This document shows, in pieces, positions 5,265 through 10,204 of a stretch of 10,204 nt of DNA (within the stretch, counting starts at the first letter, position 1; every line of letters starts with the position of its first letter). Source of the DNA: CAZBBB01 sp964490005 (GTDB lineage: Bacteria > Planctomycetota > B15-G4); NCBI GenBank assembly GCA_964490005.1, contig CAZBBB010000109.1, forward strand, positions 1 to 10,204, read 5' to 3'. Both the position numbers and the translations under genes were made by a program. The notes under the pieces were generated by a model. It saw nothing but the letters and a program-made list of their open reading frames with translations. It was not told the origin of the DNA and did no database searches.

Positions 5265-6956
5265 ATGAGCGCACGCCGAGCCGCCGCCGTCCGTCGCCCG
5301 CCGCCCAGGCGCCGCGGCGAACACGGCGTGTCGATCCTGCTGGCGATGCTCGTGCTGTTCGTGCTGGCCGTCGTGATCACCGAGCTGCGCTACAAGGCGG
5401 CCGTCGAGCTCGACTCGGCGCGCGCCTTCGTCGAGCAGCGGCGCATGTGGTATCTGGCCGACGCCGCGCGCCTGCAGGCCGAGGCCGTGCTGCTCATGGA
5501 CATCGAGCAGGCGCAGGACACCTCGAGCGCGGGCGGGGGCGGCGACCCCGCGGCCGGCGCCGGCGGCGACCTGTTCGGCGGCGCCGACGGCGGCGGATCG
5601 GGCGGCGGCGACCCGAGCGCCGGCGAGGGCGAGGACGAGCAGGCCGCGAGCGTGGCCGACACCACCGCGCGCACCGATTCCTTCCTCGACGAGTGGAACA
5701 ACCCCACCTCGCTGGCCCCCGCGCTGGGCCAGGACTACGAGCTGTACGTCGAGGTCGTCCCCGAGGACGGCAAGCTCAACCTGCTCGGGCTGTGGACCGC
5801 CGACGAGCAGCTCGCCGACGAGCAGCGCGCGATCCTGCGCGCGCTGCTCGATCGCGCCTTCGAGGGCACCAGCCAGGACATCAGTTACGCCGACGCGACG
5901 CAGTTGCTCGACCGGCTGGAGGACTGGGGCGCGGGCAAGCGCGGCAGCTTCGACCCCGTCCCCAAGCCGCTGCGCAAGCTCAGCAACGAAGAGGAGGAGC
6001 AGGCCGAGTCGGGCGTCGACACCGACGTGGTCGACCTCGACGAGGTCCATCTGCCGCTCACGCTCGGCGAGCTGGCGCTCATCGAGGGCTTCTCCGCCGA
6101 GCACCTCGCGGGCTTCGTCGAGAACGACGTCTTCCACCCGGGCCTGCACGAGTACCTGACGCTGCACAGCCACCTCGAACTCAAGCCGGCGCCGCCCGTG
6201 CAGGACAACCCCTTCGGCGGCAGCCCCTTCACGCAGGGCAGCCTGTTCGACAAGCCCTCGCCCACGGGCGTGCCGCCCGGCGAGGAGACCGATCCCGACG
6301 GCAGCGGCGCCGACGAGGAGGAGCCCCCGCCCTCCCCGACCAACGACGGCTTCGTGAACGTGAACACCGCGCCGCTGGCGGTGCTGCGCGCGCTGGCCCC
6401 CGACGAGATCCCCACCTCCTTCCTCGAGAAGATCGTCGAGTTCAGGAACCGCATCCACGAACTCAAGGAGGGCGGCGCGCTGGGCATGGCCGACTCGCTC
6501 TTCGCGCAGTTCGACGACGGGCTGGCGGCGGCCGCCGAGGAGGAGAGCAAGTTCAAGGACGAGGAGGACGAGGACATCACCGACTTCGTCTTCGAACTGC
6601 CCGACGAGGCCATCGACAAGGTCGAGGAGGAGTACGGCATCGAGCTGAGCGTCGACCCCGAGTACCGCACGACCTTTGTCGGTCGCTTGACGGTCACCAG
6701 CCAGGTCTTCACGATCAAGATACTGGTGCGCGACCCGCGCAGCGGGCGGCGCGCCAGCTACCGCTCGATCGTCTGGCGCATGGTGCGCGACAGCGGCCCG
6801 GTGGTCGTGACCCTGATGCCGCTCGAGCCCTTCCACGACCCGCGCCGGCTCGACAAGGACTTCCCCCAGAAGCTCGAGGACGTCTCGCAGGGGCGCTTCG
6901 AGGCCTGGGATGCGCGCACCGCCGCCTCGGCCTCGGCGATCCCCGGCGGACGTTGA
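5265..6956 (+). CDS. gspK: Type II secretion minor pseudopilin GspK, enlarged, with acidic and glycine-rich insertions
   Basis: GspK is the large minor pseudopilin that caps the type II secretion pseudopilus with GspI and GspJ. The ATG at 5265 has AGGGAG 8 bases upstream and yields 563 residues, against roughly 300-350 for common GspK proteins. The N-terminus is a class III leader: basic residues, then GEHG cut before Val22, then a hydrophobic helix (22-39). Position +5 of the mature protein is Leu, not Glu, as is typical of GspK. Family segments follow: PEDGKLNLLGLW (167-178), LLDRLEDW (214-221), LTLGELALIEGFS (266-278), the helix-hairpin-helix-like VNVNTAPLAVLRAL (365-378), and a C-terminal strand region (470-520). 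Between them lie a Gly/Asp-rich insert (about 86-128), acidic stretches at 242-260 and 338-358, and a very acidic one at 425-440. These may bind calcium, as some GspK proteins do, or be flexible spacers. No other gsp gene is in view. Confidence 0.9.
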   Translation: MSARRAAAVRRPPPRRRGEHGVSILLAMLVLFVLAVVITELRYKAAVELDSARAFVEQRRMWYLADAARLQAEAVLLMDIEQAQDTSSAGGGGDPAAGAGGDLFGGADGGGSGGGDPSAGEGEDEQAASVADTTARTDSFLDEWNNPTSLAPALGQDYELYVEVVPEDGKLNLLGLWTADEQLADEQRAILRALLDRAFEGTSQDISYADATQLLDRLEDWGAGKRGSFDPVPKPLRKLSNEEEEQAESGVDTDVVDLDEVHLPLTLGELALIEGFSAEHLAGFVENDVFHPGLHEYLTLHSHLELKPAPPVQDNPFGGSPFTQGSLFDKPSPTGVPPGEETDPDGSGADEEEPPPSPTNDGFVNVNTAPLAVLRALAPDEIPTSFLEKIVEFRNRIHELKEGGALGMADSLFAQFDDGLAAAAEEESKFKDEEDEDITDFVFELPDEAIDKVEEEYGIELSVDPEYRTTFVGRLTVTSQVFTIKILVRDPRSGRRASYRSIVWRMVRDSGPVVVTLMPLEPFHDPRRLDKDFPQKLEDVSQGRFEAWDARTAASASAIPGGR

Positions 6957-6982
6957 CCGGAGAAGCGGGCCCTTCGTATCCT
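6953..6982 (+). promoter_or_regulatory. Sigma70-type promoter for the aroF-tpiA-secG-pyrE-yicC run
   Basis: TTGACC at 6953-6958 (5/6 match to the -35 consensus) is followed by an 18-base spacer and TATCCT at 6977-6982. The stop codon of gspK (TGA, 6954-6956) lies inside the -35 box. Transcription would begin near 6989, leaving a leader of about 59 bases before the TTG start of aroF. This is the best-matching promoter in the window. Confidence 0.55.
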
Positions 6983-7047
6983 GTGGGGCTCTATTTCGGG
7001 CTCGAAACGGCCAGATCGCGGCCGGCGGCCCACGGGGCGAGCGCGCT

Positions 7048-8088
7048 TTGATCATCCTTCTGCACCTCGACGCCGGCCCGGTCGAGCGCGCCGCCGTGGC
7101 GGCCGCGCTGGCCGACCTCGGGCTGGGCGCCGAGGAGGTGCGTCTGGGGTCGCGTCACGGCTTCGTGGCCGAGGCCCGCGAGGGGGGCGTGCCGGCCGAG
7201 AGCGTCGGGCGGCTGGCGTGGGTCGAGCGGGTCATTCCGCTCGCGCCGCGCGCGCCGCTGGCGCGCGCCACCAAGCACACCCACGAGCACGGCGTGAGCG
7301 TCGGCGGCGCCCGCTTCGGCGGCGGCGCGGTCGGGGTCATCGCCGGCCCCTGCACGATCGAGGATCCCGACGCGCTGCTCGCCACCGCCCGGCACGTCGC
7401 GTCGGCCGGCGCGGTCGCGCTGCGCGGCGGCGTGTTCAAGACCCGCACCTCGCCGCACGCCTTCCAGGGCGGCGGGCTGGCGGCGCTCGCCGAACTGGCC
7501 GCCGTCGCGCGCGAGGTCGGGCTGCCCTTCTTCACCGAGTTCACCGACCCGCGCCAGGTCGAGGAGGCCGCGCCGCTCGTCGACGCGATCCAGATCGGCG
7601 CGCGCAACATGCAGAACTTCCCGCTGCTGACGGAGGCCGGACGCAGCGGGCGGCCCGTGCTGCTCAAGCGCAACATGGCGGCCGACATCGACGAATGGCT
7701 GCTCGCGGCCGAGTACGTGCTCAAGACCGGCAACGAGCACGTGCTGCTGTGCGAGCGCGGCCTGAAGAGCGGCGAGCAGCACGTGCGCTACCTGCTCGAC
7801 ATCGGCGCCGTGCCGTACGTCAAGCAGCGGGTGGGGCTGCCCGTGATCGTCGACCCCAGTCACGCGGCCGGCGACTGGCGCCTGGTGCCGGCCCTGGCGC
7901 GCGCCGCGATCGCCGCCGGCGCCGACGGCCTGATCGTCGAGGTGCACCCGCGCCCCGAGGCCACGCGCTGCGACGCGCTGCAGGCGCTGCCGCCGGCCGA
8001 GTTCAGCCGCCTCATGGCCGACGTGCGCGCGATCGCCGCGCTCGACCACCGCGAGGTCCCCGCGCCGCGCGGCGCGGTGAGGGTCTGA
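7048..8088 (+). CDS. aroF: 3-deoxy-7-phosphoheptulonate (DAHP) synthase, type I-beta with N-terminal ferredoxin-like domain
   Basis: It condenses phosphoenolpyruvate with erythrose 4-phosphate in the first step of the shikimate pathway, in the cytoplasm. I place the start at TTG 7048, giving 346 residues that begin MIILLHLDAG; no ATG or GTG fits better, and the region before it is the promoter and leader. Residues 1-70 form the ferredoxin/ACT-like regulatory domain, and the TIM barrel follows. Visible are AGPC (metal ligand Cys102), KTRTSP (Lys131, Arg133), GARNMQNF (Arg186), LLKR (Lys207), CERG (Arg237), VDPSH (His272), VEVHP (Glu298) and Asp309. These positions coincide with those I recall for the Thermotoga maritima enzyme, which supports the TTG start. 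Oddities are KTRTSPHAFQG where KPRTSPYSFQG is usual, and LKRNM where LKRG is common. Feedback control by aromatic amino acids is possible but not shown. It leads the downstream run; tpiA follows after 2 bases. Confidence 0.93.
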   Translation: MIILLHLDAGPVERAAVAAALADLGLGAEEVRLGSRHGFVAEAREGGVPAESVGRLAWVERVIPLAPRAPLARATKHTHEHGVSVGGARFGGGAVGVIAGPCTIEDPDALLATARHVASAGAVALRGGVFKTRTSPHAFQGGGLAALAELAAVAREVGLPFFTEFTDPRQVEEAAPLVDAIQIGARNMQNFPLLTEAGRSGRPVLLKRNMAADIDEWLLAAEYVLKTGNEHVLLCERGLKSGEQHVRYLLDIGAVPYVKQRVGLPVIVDPSHAAGDWRLVPALARAAIAAGADGLIVEVHPRPEATRCDALQALPPAEFSRLMADVRAIAALDHREVPAPRGAVRV

Positions 8089-8090
8089 GC

Positions 8091-8876
8091 GTGCGCAGGA
8101 GCTACGTCGCCGCCAACTGGAAGATGCACCTCGACGGCGCCGCCGTCGACGCCTTCTGCGCGCGCCTGCCGGCCCTGGCCCGCGAGGCCGCCGACGTGCG
8201 CATCGGCATCTTCCCGCCGAGCGTGTATCTGGCGCGCGTCGTCGGCGCGCTCGCCGGGCGGCCCCTGACCGTCGGCGCGCAGGCGGCGCGGCCCGAGGAG
8301 CGGGGCGCCTTCACCGGCGAGATCGCCGCGCGGCAGGTCAAGGACGTGGGCGCGGGCGCGCTCATCGTCGGGCACTCCGAGCGGCGCACGCTGTTCGGCG
8401 AGACCGACGCCGACGTGCGCGCGCGCCTCGACGCGGCGCTCGCGCTGGGCCTCGACGTGATCTTCTGCCTCGGCGAGAGCCTGGCCGAGCGCAAGGCCGG
8501 ACGGACCGACGAGGTCGTGCTCGCGCAATTGCAGGCCGGCCTCGCGGGGCTGTCGCCGCGCGACATCGCGCAGCGCGTGACGATCGCCTACGAGCCGGTC
8601 TGGGCCATCGGCACCGGGCTGGTCGCCACGCCCGACCAGGCCCAGCAGGTGCACGCGCTGCTGCGCGCAGCCGTGGCGCGCCTGGCCGACGAGGCCACCG
8701 CGCGCGCCGTCGTGATCCAGTACGGCGGCAGCGTGAAACCCGACAACTTCGCCGAGCTCATCGCGTGCCCCGACGTGGACGGCGCGCTCGTGGGCGGGGC
8801 ATCCCTCGACGTCTCGATGTTCGAGGCGCTCGTGCGGCTGGGCAGCGGCTCGGCCCACGGCGCCGGAAGGAACTGA
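8091..8876 (+). CDS. tpiA: Triosephosphate isomerase
   Basis: This enzyme interconverts dihydroxyacetone phosphate and glyceraldehyde 3-phosphate in glycolysis and gluconeogenesis. GTG at 8091, 2 bases after the aroF stop with GTGAGGG about 7 bases upstream, gives 261 residues, a normal length. The protein is complete: AANWKM with Asn9 and Lys11, GAFTGE (72-77), GHSERR with catalytic His95, YEPVWAIGTG with catalytic Glu168 (loop 6 follows), YGGSVKPDN (211-219) and GGASL (235-239) for phosphate binding. One small difference is GAQAA (62-66) where many enzymes read GAQN. The last residues (about 251-261) are a short Gly/Ser tail. In many bacteria tpiA follows gap and pgk and precedes secG; here the secG link is kept but aroF takes the upstream place. 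Confidence 0.97.
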   Translation: MRRSYVAANWKMHLDGAAVDAFCARLPALAREAADVRIGIFPPSVYLARVVGALAGRPLTVGAQAARPEERGAFTGEIAARQVKDVGAGALIVGHSERRTLFGETDADVRARLDAALALGLDVIFCLGESLAERKAGRTDEVVLAQLQAGLAGLSPRDIAQRVTIAYEPVWAIGTGLVATPDQAQQVHALLRAAVARLADEATARAVVIQYGGSVKPDNFAELIACPDVDGALVGGASLDVSMFEALVRLGSGSAHGAGRN

Positions 8877-8880
8877 TCAC

Positions 8881-9207
8881 ATGGCATTGCTCGAGAGCAT
8901 TCTCTGGGTCCTGTTCGTGGCGGCCTGCCTGCTCGTCTCGACCATCATCCTGCTGCAGGAAGGCAAGGGCGGCGGGCTGGGCGAGGCCTTCGGCGGCGCG
9001 GGCCAGCAGACCTTCGGCGTGAAGGCCGAGGGCATCAACAAGTTCACGGCCTGGGTGTCGGTCGCGGTGATCGTGATCGCGATCGTGATCACGCAGATCC
9101 GCGGCCTGCAGTCGGGTCTGACCTTCGCCGACCCGGCGCCCGTCGCGCCGGCCGGCGAGACGGGCACGACGGGCGGCGCGGCGCCGACCGACGGGGCCGG
9201 CCAGTGA
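8881..9207 (+). CDS. secG: Preprotein translocase subunit SecG
   Basis: SecG is the small membrane subunit that aids the SecYE channel and SecA cycle during protein export. ATG at 8881 lies 4 bases after the tpiA stop, with GGAAGGA at 8865-8871 as a strong ribosome binding site. The 108-residue protein has two membrane helices (about 4-24 and 52-70) joined by the family's conserved cytoplasmic loop LLQEGKGGGLGEAFGG (29-44), followed by QQTFG. The tail after residue 75 is a flexible Pro/Ala/Gly/Thr-rich stretch, common and variable in SecG. Its stop overlaps the pyrE start (GTGA at 9204-9207), so pyrE is probably translated in coupling with it. The tpiA-secG order is widespread in bacteria and supports the call. 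Confidence 0.96.
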   Translation: MALLESILWVLFVAACLLVSTIILLQEGKGGGLGEAFGGAGQQTFGVKAEGINKFTAWVSVAVIVIAIVITQIRGLQSGLTFADPAPVAPAGETGTTGGAAPTDGAGQ

Positions 9208-9794
9208 CGGCGACGAAGAAGGCGCCCGGCCTCGACGTGAAGGCCGCCCTGCAGCGCGCCGGCGCGCTGCTCGAGGGCCATTTCCAGCTCACCTCCGGCC
9301 GGCACAGCGACCGCTACGTGCAGTGCGCGCTGCTGCTCAGCCGGCCGCCCGAGGCCGAGGCGGTGTGCGCGGCGCTGGCCGACCGGCTGGCCGACGTCCG
9401 CCCCGACGTGGTCGTCGGCCCGGCGCTCGGCGGCGTGATCGTCGCGCACGAGGTCGCGCGGCGCCTCGGCACGCCGGCGCTCTTCACCGAGCGCAAGGAC
9501 GGCGTGATGACGCTGCGCCGCGGCTTCTCCGTGGCGCGCGGCGCGCGCGTCGTCGTCGTCGAGGACGTCGTCACGACGGGCGGCTCGGTCAAGGAGGTCG
9601 TCGCGCTGCTCGAGCAGGCCGGCGCGCGCGTCGAGGCGCTGGGCTCGATCGTCTGCCGCGCCGAGTCTTCGCCCTTCGATCGCCGCTACGAGTCGCTGCT
9701 GGCGCTGCCGATCGCGTCGTGGGAGCCGACCGGCTGCCCGCTGTGCGCGTCGGGCAGCCCGGCGATCAAGCCCGGCAGCCGTCCCGGCGCCTGA
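9204..9794 (+). CDS. pyrE: Orotate phosphoribosyltransferase
   Basis: It makes orotidine 5'-monophosphate from orotate and PRPP in de novo pyrimidine synthesis. GTG at 9204 overlaps the secG stop by 4 bases and gives 196 residues. Seen in order: HFQLTSGRHSDRYVQ (26-40, orotate/PRPP loop), VVGPALGGV (70-78), FTERKDGVMTLRRGF (94-108, flexible catalytic loop with Lys98) and the PRPP signature VVVVEDVVTTGGS (116-128). The C-terminus has CPLC (178-181) and KPGSR (189-193), found in the longer OPRT subgroup with a CPLC-type tail, and may bind a metal or stabilise the dimer. It is a complete, normal-looking enzyme. Its place between secG and yicC is not a standard operon for pyrimidine genes; none of the other pyr genes is in view. 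Confidence 0.96.
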   Translation: MTATKKAPGLDVKAALQRAGALLEGHFQLTSGRHSDRYVQCALLLSRPPEAEAVCAALADRLADVRPDVVVGPALGGVIVAHEVARRLGTPALFTERKDGVMTLRRGFSVARGARVVVVEDVVTTGGSVKEVVALLEQAGARVEALGSIVCRAESSPFDRRYESLLALPIASWEPTGCPLCASGSPAIKPGSRPGA

Positions 9795-9812
9795 GCCCGA
9801 AGAGGAACGCGC

Positions 9813-10204
9813 GGTGCTGTCGAGCATGACCGGCTACGGACGAGGGCGCGCGCGCGCCGGCGCCTTGAGCGCCGAGGCCGAAGTGCGCTCGGTCAACGGG
9901 CGTTTCCTGTCCGTGCGCTGCCGGCTGCCGGCGCAGCTGCTGCGCCTCGAGGCCGCGCTCGAGTCGCTGGTGCGCGACGCGGTCGGCCGCGGCTCGGTCG
10001 ACCTGCACGTGCGCCTCGAGACGCCGCCCGCCCGCCGCGCCGAGCCGCGCATCGACGCGCGCGTGCTGGCGAGATACCGCCGCGCGCTCGACCGCCTCGG
10101 CGGCGGCGGAGACCCGGCGATGCTGCTCGGCCTGCCGGGCGTCGTGCGGCCGGCCGCCGAGGCGCAGGCCCGTCCGGCCGACGTCGACGCCGTCGTGCTC
10201 GACG
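9813..10204 (+). CDS. yicC: YicC family endoribonuclease, N-terminal part (cut by window edge)
   Basis: GTG at 9813 begins a frame open to the right edge, giving 130 residues plus two bases. GAGG at 9802-9805 stands 7 bases upstream and the gap after pyrE is 18 bases. The opening LSSMTGYGRGRA followed by EVRSVNGRFLSVRCRLP is the highly conserved N-terminus of YicC proteins, which are endoribonucleases implicated in small-RNA turnover in Escherichia coli. An internal ATG at 9825 (the Met of SMTGYG) is a less likely start because the family has residues before that Met. Residues about 66-75 lead into a less conserved middle (RLETPPARRAEP). The usual downstream partner gmk would lie beyond the edge and cannot be seen. 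Identity is secure from the N-terminal motif. Confidence 0.93.

Noticed and set aside
5144..5380. N-terminal extension of the glycosyltransferase into the start of gspK
   Set aside because: The additional 79 residues are low-complexity and overlap the gspK leader on the opposite strand. The family fold starts exactly at ATG 5143.
5520..5645. GGC/GCC-rich repeat in gspK as a microsatellite or mobile repeat
   Set aside because: The repeats are imperfect and encode a Gly/Asp/Ala linker in frame. There is no unit structure or target duplication, so it is low-complexity coding sequence.
7009..7027. Short hairpin (cggcc/ggccg) in the aroF leader as a riboswitch or attenuator
   Set aside because: The stem is only about five pairs, with no leader peptide rich in aromatic residues, no alternative stem and no T-run. 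A simple untranslated leader explains it.
4052..7051. A 999-codon open frame on the plus strand spanning the glycosyltransferase and gspK
   Set aside because: Its product is Arg/Ala-rich low-complexity sequence without motifs. It overlaps the glycosyltransferase on the opposite strand and gspK in another frame, both of which have clear family signatures. Long spurious frames are expected at this GC content.
5187..7055. A 622-codon minus-strand frame opposite gspK
   Set aside because: The translation is a Val/Leu/Glu/Arg-rich mirror of the gspK codons, with no motif. gspK has a ribosome binding site, a prepilin leader and family segments.

Overview
The window is about 10.2 kb of very GC-rich bacterial chromosome (roughly 73% G+C by eye), densely packed with genes. 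It has two halves that diverge from a promoter region near 5144-5264. Everything to the left reads on the minus strand and everything to the right on the plus strand. The lineage cannot be fixed from the sequence alone. High GC, a type II secretion minor pseudopilin with long acidic/glycine-rich insertions, lipoprotein beta-propellers and frequent GTG starts suggest a Gram-negative, deltaproteobacterial- or Myxococcota-like organism; this is an inference.

Minus-strand half, in transcription order. A family-2 glycosyltransferase (5143-4274) is followed after 7 bases by a YVTN-type beta-propeller lipoprotein (4266-3163). That gene overlaps by 4 bases (GTGA) a short-chain dehydrogenase-like protein (3166-2384) whose catalytic Tyr and Lys are replaced by Ser and Arg. 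After a 259-base gap come an NAD(P)-dependent aldehyde dehydrogenase (2124-724) and, again with a GTGA overlap, a YkgJ-type cysteine-cluster protein (727-287). After a 106-base gap containing a perfect 10-bp-arm dyad, a gene starts at 180 and runs off the left edge (possibly ornithine cyclodeaminase-like).

Plus-strand half. An unusually large GspK (5265-6956) stands without any other secretion gene in view. Its stop codon lies inside the -35 box of a good sigma70-type promoter (TTGACC, 18-bp spacer, TATCCT). This promoter would drive a compact housekeeping run: type I-beta DAHP synthase aroF (TTG start), triosephosphate isomerase tpiA, protein translocase subunit secG, orotate phosphoribosyltransferase pyrE and the RNase-family gene yicC, which is cut by the right edge. 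These join shikimate entry, glycolysis, protein export, pyrimidine synthesis and RNA turnover, probably as one growth-linked transcription unit.

I see no tRNA, rRNA, CRISPR array, insertion sequence, phage gene or toxin/defence module. No clearly new system is visible. The most interesting items are the enlarged orphan GspK, the active-site-altered SDR inside the glycosyltransferase/propeller unit, and the promoter embedded in the gspK stop codon.
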